Positions 1-8,271 of a stretch of DNA of 64,000 bases are shown one piece after another. How positions within the stretch are numbered: position 1 is the first letter of the stretch; each line of letters starts with the position of its first letter. Both the position numbers and the translations under genes were made by a program. The notes under the pieces are model-generated. The model was not told the DNA's origin. It saw only the letters and a list, made by a program, of their open reading frames with translations, and did no database searches. Source of the stretch: CAVYXK01 sp963708245 (GTDB lineage Bacteria; Pseudomonadota; Alphaproteobacteria; Acetobacterales; Acetobacteraceae); the NCBI GenBank assembly GCA_963708245.1, contig OY970201.1:3162001-3226000 (forward strand), written 5' to 3'.

Positions 1-1204
1 TCGATGAGAATGGCTTACCTGAGATTGGCTCGGTCTCTGCGTAATTCTTAAGGCGGAACGCAAGCGGATCCATGCCGCAAGCATCCGCCATCTCGTCGAT
101 TGCGCTTTCAAGCGCGACATTACCGGACGCCTCGCCCGGCGCCCGCATGAAGAACGGCGTACCGATGTCGAGACGGACGGCCTCGTGGCTGGTGGACAGC
201 GCCGGCGTCGCATAGATCGTGTGCGACGCTGTGCTGCTCGGCTCGAAGAAATCGTCGAACGTGCTCGACGCCGTCAGGGTGTGATGATCGAGGGCAGTGA
301 GTGTGCCGTCCGCGCGCGCGGCCAGGCGCAGGGTCTGCCGGGTCTGTGCCCGATGGCCGGCCGGGCCGAACATCTGTTCGCGCCGCGTCACCAGTTTGAC
401 CGGCCTGCCGACCAGGCGCGCCGCCATGATCCCCAGGACCTGCGGCGCCCAGATGGCACCTTTCGAGCCGAAACCGCCGCCGAGAAACGGACTGCGGATG
501 TGGATATTCGCCGGATCTATGCCGAACAATCCGGCGATGCGACCCTGCGCGAAGGAAAGGGCCTGGCTCGGCGTGTCGACCACAAGCCTGTCGCCATCCC
601 ATGCCGCGACGATGGCATGCGGCTCCATCGCGTTGTGATATTGCGCGGCGGTTTCATAGACGGCCTCGACCTGCCGGTGCGCCGAGGCGAATCCGGCCTC
701 CACGTCACCCCTCTCAGCGGCCACCTTCTCCCCGAAGCCGACGATCTCCGGCACAAACCGTTCGGCGTCATCGAGATCAACCCGTGCGGGCTCGCTCGCA
801 TAGGTCGGATTGAGCAACGCTGCCCCTTCCGTCGCCGATTCCAGCGTCTCGGCGATCACTACGGCGATCGGCTGGTTGGCGTAGCGGACGCGATCATTCT
901 GCAGAAGGTCGAGCTTGAACGCGAATGGATCGGTCCTCTCGTCGGGAGAGCGGGCGAGTTTCGGCGCATTGCCGTGGGTCATCACCTCGAGTACGCCGGG
1001 ATGAGCTTTGGCGGCGGCAACGTCGATCGACGTCACACGTCCTCTTGCGATGGTGCTCGTAGCCATCACAGCGAACAACATGCCTGGCGGATGATTGTCG
1101 GCAGCGTAGCGCGCACCGCCTGTCACCTTGAGCACCCCATCGCGACGCGTCAGCGGTTGGCCGATATTCGATCCGTGCCGAATGTGAGTAGCGGTTTCAG
1201 GCAT
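1..1204 (-). CDS. Molybdopterin-binding large subunit of a xanthine dehydrogenase-family enzyme (partial, runs off left edge)
   Basis: This is the catalytic subunit of a three-subunit molybdenum hydroxylase that oxidises an aldehyde or N-heterocycle with water. The ATG at 1202-1204 overlaps the end of the FAD-subunit gene by eight bases, as expected for a coupled operon. Translation begins MPETATHIRHGSNIG, followed by the family's opening TRRDGVLKVTGGARYAADN, the conserved N-terminal motif of large subunits. About 400 residues lie in the window; family members are about 730-780 long, so the molybdenum-site C-terminal half is outside. The substrate cannot be told from this part. Confidence 0.88.
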   Translation of the reverse strand, partial: MPETATHIRHGSNIGQPLTRRDGVLKVTGGARYAADNHPPGMLFAVMATSTIARGRVTSIDVAAAKAHPGVLEVMTHGNAPKLARSPDERTDPFAFKLDLLQNDRVRYANQPIAVVIAETLESATEGAALLNPTYASEPARVDLDDAERFVPEIVGFGEKVAAERGDVEAGFASAHRQVEAVYETAAQYHNAMEPHAIVAAWDGDRLVVDTPSQALSFAQGRIAGLFGIDPANIHIRSPFLGGGFGSKGAIWAPQVLGIMAARLVGRPVKLVTRREQMFGPAGHRAQTRQTLRLAARADGTLTALDHHTLTASSTFDDFFEPSSTASHTIYATPALSTSHEAVRLDIGTPFFMRAPGEASGNVALESAIDEMADACGMDPLAFRLKNYAETEPISGKPFSS

Positions 1205-2249
1205 GGATCGGACCTCCCGATGCGAAGATGGAAGCGGGCAGCGCGGGCAGACGCTCGGGCGTGCCTGCCGCCGCGAGGGTGAGCGTGCGAACAACGATGC
1301 GGCGTGCGAGTTCGATCTTGAACGCGTTGTCGCCGGAAGGGCGCGCATCAGCGAGAGCGGCGTCGGCGGCAGCAAGGAAAGCCGCTTCATCGCAGACCTG
1401 ACCGAAGAGCGCGCGTTCTGCTTCGCGGGCGCGCCACGGCTTCAGCGCGACGCCGCCGAGTGCAAGCCGCGCCTCAACGATCCGTTGCCCGTCGAGGCGA
1501 AGCGCGGCTGCGGCCGACATCACCGCGAAGGCGTAGGAGGTGCGCTCGCGCACCTTCAGATATCGGGCGTGACCGGCAAAGCGGGCCGCCTCGGGCGGCA
1601 GCCGGACGGCAACGATCATCTCGCCCGGTTCGAGCACCGTCTCCCGCTGAGGCTGATCACCGGGCAGACGATGGAAGGTCTCGAGCGGCACCTCGCGCCG
1701 GCCCCACCTGCCCTCGATCTCCACGATCGCGTCGAATGCCACGAGAGGGACGCAGAAGTCGGACGGATGGGTCGTGACGCATTGCTCACTCCAGCCAAGG
1801 ATCGCATGCAGGCGCGTCTCGCCTGCTCGCGCGTCGCACCCTGCACCTGCTTCGCGCTTATTGCAGGCTGAGGCAACGTCGTAGAAATACGGGCAGCGCG
1901 TCCGTTGCATGATGTTGCCGGCTGTCGTCGCGGCATTGCGCAACTGTCCGGAAGCGCCAGACAGCAGCGCCTCGGCAATCGCCGGATAGCGTCGGGCAAA
2001 ATTCGCATCGTGGGCGAGGTCGCTGTTGCGCACCAGCGCGCCGATACGCACCCCGCCATCAGGCAAAGCCTGCACTTGGTCCAGCCCCGGCACACGAGTG
2101 ATGTCCACGAGGCGCGTCGGGCGACTGATGCCACCCTTCATGAGATCGAGCAGGTTCGTGCCGCCGGCAAGAAAGGTCGCACCCGAAGCGCCGACCGCTG
2201 ACACCGCATCCGCGACGCTTGCGGCTCGGACGTAATCGAAGCGATTCAT
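1197..2249 (-). CDS. FAD-binding medium subunit of the molybdenum hydroxylase (PaoB/YagS-like)
   Basis: A 350-residue subunit that carries electrons from the molybdenum site through FAD. The FAD-binding motif ATFLAGGTNLLDLMKGG lies at residues 25-41, and a second segment AATTAGNIMQRTRCPYF follows near residue 110. A cysteine-rich stretch (RTRCPYFYD, SACNKREAGAGCDA) resembles the extra iron-sulfur insertion of E. coli PaoB/YagS rather than the plain CoxM type, suggesting an aldehyde oxidoreductase of the PaoABC kind. It starts with an ATGA overlap on the 2Fe-2S gene, so the three genes are one operon in the order iron-sulfur, FAD, molybdenum. Assigning the PaoABC subfamily is inference. Confidence 0.9.
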   Translation of the reverse strand: MNRFDYVRAASVADAVSAVGASGATFLAGGTNLLDLMKGGISRPTRLVDITRVPGLDQVQALPDGGVRIGALVRNSDLAHDANFARRYPAIAEALLSGASGQLRNAATTAGNIMQRTRCPYFYDVASACNKREAGAGCDARAGETRLHAILGWSEQCVTTHPSDFCVPLVAFDAIVEIEGRWGRREVPLETFHRLPGDQPQRETVLEPGEMIVAVRLPPEAARFAGHARYLKVRERTSYAFAVMSAAAALRLDGQRIVEARLALGGVALKPWRAREAERALFGQVCDEAAFLAAADAALADARPSGDNAFKIELARRIVVRTLTLAAAGTPERLPALPASIFASGGPIHA

Positions 2250-2746
2250 GCCGCTTCTCCGTGTTGCTTCGACTGACGCATGCGCGCCTGTGCCGCGAGT
2301 ACGGCTTCGGTGATGCCGAGATAAGCGCCGCAGCGGCAGAGATTTCCGCTCATTGCCTCGCGCACCCGCTCGGGATCATCGCCGGCCTGCGCCTCGCGGA
2401 TGACGCCAAGAGCGCTCATGATCTGGCCGGGCGTACAGAACCCACACTGGAACGCGTCGTGCTCTATGAACGCCGCCTGCACTGGATGCAGCGTATCGCC
2501 GTGCGCCAGCCCCTCGACTGTCAGCACGTCGGCCCCGTCGTGGCTGACCGCGAGCGCGAGACAGGCATTCACTCGCTTGCCATCGAGCAGCACGGTGCAT
2601 GCGCCACACTGCCCGCGGTCGCAGCCCTTCTTAGTCCCGGTGAGATGAAGCCGTTCGCGCAGCAAGTCGAGCAGCGTCACCCGCGCGTCTTCCAGCACCA
2701 CGTCGTGGCGCACGCCGTTAATGGTGAGCGCAATCGGAAACGACAT
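2246..2746 (-). CDS. 2Fe-2S small subunit of the molybdenum hydroxylase
   Basis: This 166-residue subunit holds two [2Fe-2S] clusters. The plant-ferredoxin-type cysteines are in KKGCDRGQCGACTVLLDG with a fourth in NACLALA; the second cluster is in CGFCTPGQIM and NLCRCGAYLGI. The start at 2746 (MSFPIALTING) is chosen because GGAGGAAT sits just upstream; an upstream in-frame ATG at 2764 has no such site. Starting here leaves no Tat signal, unlike E. coli PaoA, so the complex is probably cytoplasmic. First gene of the operon, transcribed away from the short-chain dehydrogenase at 2975. Confidence 0.92.
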   Translation of the reverse strand: MSFPIALTINGVRHDVVLEDARVTLLDLLRERLHLTGTKKGCDRGQCGACTVLLDGKRVNACLALAVSHDGADVLTVEGLAHGDTLHPVQAAFIEHDAFQCGFCTPGQIMSALGVIREAQAGDDPERVREAMSGNLCRCGAYLGITEAVLAAQARMRQSKQHGEAA

Positions 2747-2974
2747 TGAGCTATTCCTCCGCACGTTGGAAGGATGATCAGGAGAAACTGGGTGCCGGGG
2801 ACGGCAGCGACGCCCATTTGGGGAGGTCCAGGTCCAGGTCAGCCAGCACGCATTGTCACAGAATTGTGAGAGCGCCGGTGAAGTCGGCCGAGGCTTGGGA
2901 AATGGCGAGGCGTGTCGACTTTGAGGTCTCTGATCAGCCGGTCCACATTTGCGTGGTCGTTAACGGAGAGTCAG

Positions 2975-3751
2975 ATGCACTGGACCAACCAGATCGCGAT
3001 CGTCACCGGCGGCTCCCGTGGCATCGGCGCGGCCATCTCTCGGCGGCTGGCGCAGCTCGGGGCTGCGGTCTGCATCAACTACGCCGCACGCGGTGCCGAG
3101 GCCGATGCGCTCGCTGCCGAGATCACGGCCGCTGGTGGGCGCGCGATCGCCGTGCAGGCCGATGTCGGCAACGCCGAGGCGGTCGCCCATCTGGCGGCTC
3201 GTGCCACGAAGGAACTCGGCCCTGTCTCGATCCTGGTGAACAACGCCGGCATCGCCGTCCCCACCACGCTCGACACTTACGATCCGGCAGCGATGGCGCG
3301 CATGCGCCAGATCAACGTCGATGGCGTGATCCACACCATCCGAGCGCTGGCGCCCGGCATGCGCGAGCGTGGCTATGGCCGGATCGTCAACATCGCTTCG
3401 AACGCCGCGATCGGCACCGCCTTGCCCGGCACCACCTTCTATGCTGCGACCAAGGCCGAGGTGTTGATCCTGACGCGACGCTTCGCGATGGAGCTGGGCC
3501 GCTCGGGCATTACTATGAATGCGATCGCGCCGGGCTGGATCATCACCGAGATGGCGCGCGCCGGCCGCAGCGATGCGGAGTTCGCCGAGCGGGTGAAGAT
3601 GATCAGCGAGCGCGCGATGGTGGGCCGCGCGGGCCAGCCTGAAGATATCGCCGCTGCAGTCGCGTTCCTTGCCGCGCCCGATGCGGGCTTCGTTACGGCG
3701 CAGGTGCTGACCGTCGATGGTGGCCGGATGGACTATATCGGGCACGGCTGA
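2975..3751 (+). CDS. Short-chain dehydrogenase/reductase (SDR family)
   Basis: A 258-residue classical SDR using NAD(P)H. It has the cofactor glycine motif TGGSRGIG at 11-18, NNAG at 89-92, and the catalytic Ser142, Tyr156 and Lys160 (YAATK). The C-terminal VLTVDGGRMDYIGHG is typical of the FabG-like branch. The start at 2975 has GGAGAG five bases upstream; the longer frame from 2912 lacks a ribosome site. It is divergent from the molybdenum hydroxylase operon across a 228-bp gap, so shared regulation is possible. The true substrate is unknown; it could be a 3-oxoacyl reductase or an alcohol dehydrogenase. Confidence 0.88.
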   Translation: MHWTNQIAIVTGGSRGIGAAISRRLAQLGAAVCINYAARGAEADALAAEITAAGGRAIAVQADVGNAEAVAHLAARATKELGPVSILVNNAGIAVPTTLDTYDPAAMARMRQINVDGVIHTIRALAPGMRERGYGRIVNIASNAAIGTALPGTTFYAATKAEVLILTRRFAMELGRSGITMNAIAPGWIITEMARAGRSDAEFAERVKMISERAMVGRAGQPEDIAAAVAFLAAPDAGFVTAQVLTVDGGRMDYIGHG

Positions 3752-3797
3752 AGCGAGGTGATTGCGAGTTCCGACCTGCCCTCATCGGGTCCGCCGT

Positions 3798-4901
3798 TTA
3801 GCTTCCACCGCGGCTGGGAATGCGATCGGTGTCGATCTCCTGGAAGTTCCAGAAGCTGTCGAACGCGATGCGCAGACGGTTCGGCTTCGGCCGCAGGCGC
3901 ATGCCGTCCAGCTTCGACACCGGCGCATGCGGGGCGAGCACGATGCGCCAGAAATCCGGCGTCAGGATTACATCATCGAGTGAAGCATGAAGCTCGGGTG
4001 CCGGCTCGGTGCCGTGCCAACCAAGCCGGATCGGCAACGGTGCCAACGTGTGCACGCGCTTGCCGAAATAGGGCGCCTCGTGCGCCACGCTGGAATTTAC
4101 GGTCAGCACGGCGCTGACCTGCGGCAATGCCATGATCCGGTACAGGTTGTCGGTAATCACGCCTAGCACGCGCGCAGGCGCGGCGGCGGCAACCCCCAGC
4201 AGGCTGTGCTCCTTGTCATGCGGATGCGGCTTGAGAATGACCGCGCAGTGCTGCACGCAGATCGCGTGGATCTCGGGTGCCCGCGGCTGCGCGTCGAAGA
4301 AGCTGCCACCGACGATCTGGCTGGAATCGAAGGGCCGCTGCCCGACCACCAGCAGCGTATCGTCTGGCACTCTTGCTTCGGAGATGAACCGGCACATCGC
4401 CTCGCGCAGGCCGGCGGTGGCGATCACCTCGGTCTCATTCACCGCCAGCGAGAACAGCGCACCCTGCGTGTCCGGGCACGAGGCACGTGCCGCGAACATC
4501 AGGTCGTCCATGAAGCGCACTGGGTGCAGACGAAGATCGAGATAAGGTACACAACCATCGTCCAGCAGCCGCACGAGCCAGGGCGGCAGCTCGTATCCGA
4601 CGCAGAAGCGCCGGTGCAGCCGCTCGGTCACCAGCGGCGCAAGCGGGTCGGACGCGGGAAGGCCGGCATAAACTGATGCCCAGTATGTGTCCGCCGCTTG
4701 GGGAGGCCGCAAGGCTTCGAGGCAACCGCGCAGCTCCGGCATGCAGACCGTGGTCAGTGGCTCGATCGGAAGTCCGGCAGCAAGGTGGATCTGTCTCTTG
4801 ATTGCGTTGAACAACCAAAGAGTCGGCCGGTCGACGCCGCCCGGCCGGCCCTTGCCGTCGGGGCGCAGCAGATCCCCGACGACGGCGACGGCCTCGATCA
4901 C
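3798..4901 (-). CDS. Capsule-polysaccharide/Kdo-transferase-like protein
   Basis: A 367-residue protein resembling the GT-B-like capsule polysaccharide synthesis proteins. The recognisable core is in the C-terminal half: AVILKPHPHDKEHSLL, then YRIMALPQVSAVLTVNSSVAHEAPYFGKRV, matching the family's KPHP and the Ser-rich SSVAHEA loop that binds the nucleotide sugar. No transmembrane segment is visible. The start is a GTG at 4899-4901. It lies 27 bases downstream of the Thr/Asn-rich gene at 4929 and may be cotranscribed. The acceptor and sugar are unknown, and there is no other capsule gene nearby. Confidence 0.6.
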   Translation of the reverse strand: MIEAVAVVGDLLRPDGKGRPGGVDRPTLWLFNAIKRQIHLAAGLPIEPLTTVCMPELRGCLEALRPPQAADTYWASVYAGLPASDPLAPLVTERLHRRFCVGYELPPWLVRLLDDGCVPYLDLRLHPVRFMDDLMFAARASCPDTQGALFSLAVNETEVIATAGLREAMCRFISEARVPDDTLLVVGQRPFDSSQIVGGSFFDAQPRAPEIHAICVQHCAVILKPHPHDKEHSLLGVAAAAPARVLGVITDNLYRIMALPQVSAVLTVNSSVAHEAPYFGKRVHTLAPLPIRLGWHGTEPAPELHASLDDVILTPDFWRIVLAPHAPVSKLDGMRLRPKPNRLRIAFDSFWNFQEIDTDRIPSRGGS

Positions 4902-4928
4902 CTTCGCATGCCGCGGCTTGTGCCTGTG

Positions 4929-5471
4929 CTATGCGATCGCGGCAGTGGCGCTGGCCAGGGCCGCGGTGCCGCCATAGGCTTGCAGTGCCTGCACCACATC
5001 GCCGGCGAAGGCGCTGGCCGCGGTTGCGACATTGCCGGTGCCGGTCGCGGTGTTCTGCAGCGTCTGGGCCGCCTCGCCGACGAGTTGAGTGGCGTCTCCC
5101 TGCATCGAACCATCGCCTCGGCCGTGATGGCGGTGAGGGTGCGTTCCGTTCGCCGGCGAGGTCTGGTCTTCGGTGTTGGTGTCGGCCGTCGTGGTGGTCG
5201 TTGTGTTGGTTGCGTTGGTTGTGTTGGTTGTTCCGCTGGTCCCGCTCGATGCACCGGACATCTGAGCCAGCATGGCCTGAAGATCCGAGGCGAAATCGAC
5301 GAAGAAGGGCGTGGGGTTCGCCGGGGACGCGGTAGTGCCGGTGTTGGCCACAGATCCCGTGGTGTTCGAGTTCGTCGTGGTGGTTGTGGTGGACGAAGAC
5401 TGCGAAGCCTGCATGGCCTGAGCCTGCTGGTACCACCAACTCGGGGTGCTTGCGATGCCGCCGATCGACAT
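4929..5471 (-). CDS. Thr/Asn/Ala-rich low-complexity protein of unknown function
   Basis: I do not recognise this 180-residue protein. It starts MSIGGIASTPSWWYQQ with AGGAGA upstream, which fixes the start at 5471 although the frame stays open to 5720. The middle contains runs of Thr and Asn (STTTTTTNSNTTG, TNTTNATNTTTTTT) separated by a short hydrophobic segment PFFVDFASDLQAMLAQ, then a His-rich patch HPHRHHG and an Ala-rich helical tail ending in LQAYGGTAALASATAA. There is no signal peptide. The composition suggests a disordered or surface-associated protein. It precedes the glycosyltransferase-like gene on the same strand. Confidence 0.65.
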   Translation of the reverse strand: MSIGGIASTPSWWYQQAQAMQASQSSSTTTTTTNSNTTGSVANTGTTASPANPTPFFVDFASDLQAMLAQMSGASSGTSGTTNTTNATNTTTTTTADTNTEDQTSPANGTHPHRHHGRGDGSMQGDATQLVGEAAQTLQNTATGTGNVATAASAFAGDVVQALQAYGGTAALASATAAIA

Positions 5472-5691
5472 GGCGATGTCTCCTGTTGCCTGCCGATCGC
5501 AGAGCATCCGCCGTGCCAGCATCGATCGCGCCTGCCGGCGCGTTACTGGGATAGGTACGGAGCCGATGTATGTGGGCACAGGGCAAAATCTGCCCGGCAT
5601 TTCCGTCCTCGGGCAATTCATCCGTGTGGGGTCGGCAACGACACGCGCCGGCCGGGCCGAGCCACGCCCGGCCACGACGGTGGAGGCCTTC

Positions 5692-6429
5692 TCAGGTGGC
5701 GAGCGGCTTCGTCTTCTCATCCTCCGGATTGACCGGGCCTGGCGGGATGCTGCCGCCCGGCTTCGGATTCTCCTCGAAGCGGAACAGTGGCTCCTGATTC
5801 CACGGACCGCGTTTGTCCTCGCCCTTGGACAGATTGAACACCAGGTCCACCGTGTCGTCCGGCTTGATCGTTCCGAAAAACGGATCGTCGAGCTTGCCCA
5901 TCTTCTTCAGCGCTTGCATGAACATGTTGGCGTGGGTGATTTCCCGTGTCAGCAGATGGGTCAGTGCCTTCTTCGTCCCATCATCGGTGCACGCCTTGAT
6001 CAGCGCCTCATAGGTCTGCCGTGCGCCGGCCTCGGCGGCGATGTTGGAGCGCAGGTCGCGCACCACGTTGCCGCCCTCGTTGATATAGGCCGCGGTCCAG
6101 GCGCTGCCCTGGCTGTCCACGAAATGCGGCCCCATGCCGCGGATACGGAACAACGGCGCCTCAAAGGCCGAGGTCTGGTCCAGCTTGCTGGTGTGCTGCT
6201 CGATCAGCTTGCCGACCACCTCCAGGTGGCTGAACTCTTCGATCGCGATGTCCTGCAGCATGTCGCGGATGCCGGCGTCGGTCACGTGGAACGACTGCAC
6301 CCAATAGGTCAGCGCCGCGGTCAGCTCGCCGGTCGCGCCGCCGAACTGCTCGAGCAGGAATTGGCCGAAGCGGGGATCGGGGGATTTGACCTCGACCGGG
6401 ATGATGGTTTCTTTGCGATGGAAAAACAT
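5692..6429 (-). CDS. Manganese (non-heme) catalase
   Basis: Decomposes hydrogen peroxide at a di-manganese centre inside a four-helix bundle. Ligand-bearing helices are visible: GELTAALTYWVQSFHV, DIAIEEFSHLEVV, NIAAEAGARQTYEALI and LLTREITHANMFMQAL. The 245-residue length is slightly short of the usual 270-300. The start MFFHRKETIIPVEV at 6429 is preceded by GGAGGG, so the upstream extension to 6540 is rejected. It is a single-gene unit; the 220 bases that follow before the Thr/Asn-rich gene show no gene. Confidence 0.93.
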   Translation of the reverse strand: MFFHRKETIIPVEVKSPDPRFGQFLLEQFGGATGELTAALTYWVQSFHVTDAGIRDMLQDIAIEEFSHLEVVGKLIEQHTSKLDQTSAFEAPLFRIRGMGPHFVDSQGSAWTAAYINEGGNVVRDLRSNIAAEAGARQTYEALIKACTDDGTKKALTHLLTREITHANMFMQALKKMGKLDDPFFGTIKPDDTVDLVFNLSKGEDKRGPWNQEPLFRFEENPKPGGSIPPGPVNPEDEKTKPLAT

Positions 6430-6780
6430 GAAGACCCTCCGGCTGTTTGTCCGGGTGCAACGCGGCACACACCTGGAGGTTCTCCGCCGATTGGGATCAT
6501 CCCGCTGTGAGCCGCCAGCCGGTCGCGGAGATGTCGGCACAAGGCTCGGGTCAAGCCCGACGACACGGGCTATGGCTGTCCGCTTTAATTCTGCTGACCA
6601 CGAGCGCGCGCATTGATTTCCTCGCTCGACAAGCGGTCGCCGCGGATCGAGACACGGAAGTGGGATTGGCGGCGCAGTGAAAGGCGTGACGGCTCGGCGG
6701 AGCAGTGCACCGAATCGGGATGGCGGGGCTGACCGTGGGCCGGCCCCGTGCTTGACACCTTCGTGGTGCGGGCGGCCCGT
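6430..6780. other. Gene-free stretch between Mn-catalase and an uncharacterised gene
   Basis: No frame here has a ribosome site and recognisable homology. Minus-strand codons at the lower end read HFRVSIRGDRLSSEEINA before a stop at 6585, in a different frame from the gene at 6781-7545. They may be a shifted tail of that gene, but I cannot show it. The part next to 6429 must carry the catalase promoter. Confidence 0.4.
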
Positions 6781-7545
6781 TCAGGGTGGACCGGTGCAGG
6801 CCGGAACTGGGGATTGCGGGGACCGCGCCGGCCATGCGGGAAACGCGGGTTTGGGCCACCCGGCGATGGGAATGGGACCGAGGCTCTCGCTGTCGCCGGG
6901 ACTGCCACGGAGACTGGGGCTGCCAGCGGGATCATCGGCAGAGCGCCGCTTGCCCTCGCGCTTGACCACGAGCGTGGTGAGACTGCCGCCGTACAGGATG
7001 AGAGCGAGGCGCAGTTCGTCCCAGGTCGCACGATCCATCTGCCCAACCACGATGCCAAGATCGAGGCAGATGTCGACGAGGACGGCGCCGATCGGGCGGC
7101 GGCGATCCTTGGCGAGGATTTCCTCGGTCGTGGGCGGGCGAGCGAGGGACGGATCCTCGGCCGGGCGGTGCGGCGGGGTGGCCGGCTTGTCGGCGCCCGG
7201 CTTGCGCTTGCGTTCGGAGGGCAGGCGGATGGCCGTCGGCTTGAGATCCCCGCCGCGGGCGGCGCGCTTGCTGAGCCTGGCTTCGAGTGCGGCGGCGCGG
7301 AGCAGGCCGCGGGCGATGCGGGCGAGGATCAGCGCGAGATCGCCGGTGCCGAAGATGCTGGCGACGAAGGCGAAGCAGGGGAGGACGTGCGGGTCGGCAG
7401 CGTGCTGGCGCAGGGTGTCGATGAGATTGTTGCCGTAGGCGATGAGGGTGTGGACGACGCCGAGGACCTTGCCGATGTGAGGCGGCACGGCCCGATTGGG
7501 ATCGGGCTGGACGGCTGCGACCGGTTCGGCGGCGGCGTCGAACAT
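6781..7545 (-). CDS. Uncharacterised protein next to mobile-element scars
   Basis: A 254-residue protein I cannot assign. It begins MFDAAAEPVAAVQPDP, has an alpha-helical N-terminal half (HIGKVLGVVHTLIAYGNN, LARIARGLLRAAALEARL) and a basic proline-rich linker, then a second helical block VLVDICLDLGIVVGQMDRATW near residues 185-205. The last 40 residues are Pro/Ser/Gly-rich and may be read-through rather than native. The same frame continues upstream into a resolvase stub, but the start at 7545 is preferred because the upstream part is clearly foreign. Its position beside IS remnants suggests acquisition by transfer. Confidence 0.5.
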   Translation of the reverse strand: MFDAAAEPVAAVQPDPNRAVPPHIGKVLGVVHTLIAYGNNLIDTLRQHAADPHVLPCFAFVASIFGTGDLALILARIARGLLRAAALEARLSKRAARGGDLKPTAIRLPSERKRKPGADKPATPPHRPAEDPSLARPPTTEEILAKDRRRPIGAVLVDICLDLGIVVGQMDRATWDELRLALILYGGSLTTLVVKREGKRRSADDPAGSPSLRGSPGDSESLGPIPIAGWPKPAFPAWPARSPQSPVPACTGPP

Positions 7546-7674
7546 GGAACGGAATAAGAACACAGAACACGGGCGAAGGCAAGGATTATTTTCTGTGGTA
7601 GGGAATTTTTCCTGGGGTGCGCCGGCGTGGGGTGGCTCGCGGCGCGCGAGGCGGGTGGCGGCGCGGGCCTGTCG

Positions 7675-7719
7675 GCGCAAGGTAGAAATGTCACCCAGCG
7701 CGCAAAGTAGAAATGTCAC
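7675..7719. repeat. Two direct repeats resembling an IS21-type element end
   Basis: Two near-identical 20-base units start at 7675 and 7700 (25-base period). Each reads GCGCAA, then one variable base, then GTAGAAATGTCAC, differing at a single position. Multiple short terminal repeats of this kind mark the ends of IS21-family elements. No IstA or IstB coding sequence is present, so this would be an orphan end. Confidence 0.45.
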
Positions 7720-7800
7720 TCCTTGGACGCGACGCGGGGCGCGTGCCCGCTCCGAAACCATGGAGTTTCTTGGTTGTATTTGCGCAAGCGGACGCGGGTC

Positions 7801-7902
7801 GCCCGCCGCACGTAGCTGGTCAAGCTGCGCGCCAAGCGTCTGCCGGTAGGTGCTGACGCGGGCATAGCCGAGGCGGGGGTTCTGTGGGTTCTTTTCGGGC
7901 AT
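7801..7902 (-). pseudogene. N-terminal stub of a serine recombinase (resolvase/invertase)
   Basis: The first 34 codons read MPEKNPQNPRLGYARVSTYR followed by QTLGAQLDQLRAAG. The YARVST motif carries the catalytic serine of small serine recombinases. Similarity stops abruptly after RAAG, and what follows in frame is unrelated. The stub lies about 80 bases from the IS21-like repeats, so an insertion or deletion probably removed the rest of the gene. It cannot encode an active enzyme. Confidence 0.75.
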
Positions 7903-8211
7903 ATCTTACGGGCGTTGTAACCCATTGACGGCATTGGGTCAGTGGAAATGCCCGAAAGTCTTTATTTCTGCAAGATCGTGTCTGCAATGACCCAGAAGGA
8001 GTTTTAGGCTGGTGCCTCTCTAAGCGCATCCAAATGCCCATGTTGGTCAACCCGAGCTTTGAACAAGGCCAAACGACCCTATGGACGTGCAGCTTCGAGA
8101 ACTCAACGCCGATTAGGATCGGGGCTATGCCTATGCTAGGGTTTGTCAGCATCTCGCGACTTGTTGAGGTCACGCCGTGCCTATTTCATCGCCTATCGGG
8201 TTGAAGAGACG
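7903..8211. other. Gene-free stretch upstream of the transposase stub
   Basis: No supported coding sequence was found on either strand. The base composition is noticeably lower in GC than its neighbours, and the segment separates two transposon scars, so it is probably debris. The left end should hold whatever promoter served the resolvase. Confidence 0.4.
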
Positions 8212-8271
8212 ATGCAGGTCCTGACGGATGCCCAATGGACGAAATTCGAGGCGGCGTGCTTTACGCGATGA
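8212..8271 (+). pseudogene. N-terminal stub of an IS5-like transposase
   Basis: Nineteen codons read MQVLTDAQWTKFEAACFTR before a stop. LTDAQWxKFE is the usual beginning of IS5-family transposases. The match ends within about 15 residues, and from 8235 the DNA is used in another frame as the beginning of the MarC gene, so the insertion junction lies close to 8255. Confidence 0.5.

Noticed and set aside
4929..5471. Tandem short repeats near 5190-5240 as a CRISPR or microsatellite
   Set aside because: They are codon runs for Thr and Asn inside a gene with a good ribosome site, with no regular repeat-spacer structure.
4698..5732. A 344-codon plus-strand open frame with Cys/Gly/Val repeats
   Set aside because: It is the antisense of the Thr/Asn-rich gene and the glycosyltransferase-like gene; the apparent repeats are complements of Thr codons.
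7546..7902. A single 373-residue protein joining resolvase start and the downstream unknown protein
   Set aside because: Resolvase similarity stops after 34 residues, and the join crosses foreign element-end repeats; it is an accidental open frame.
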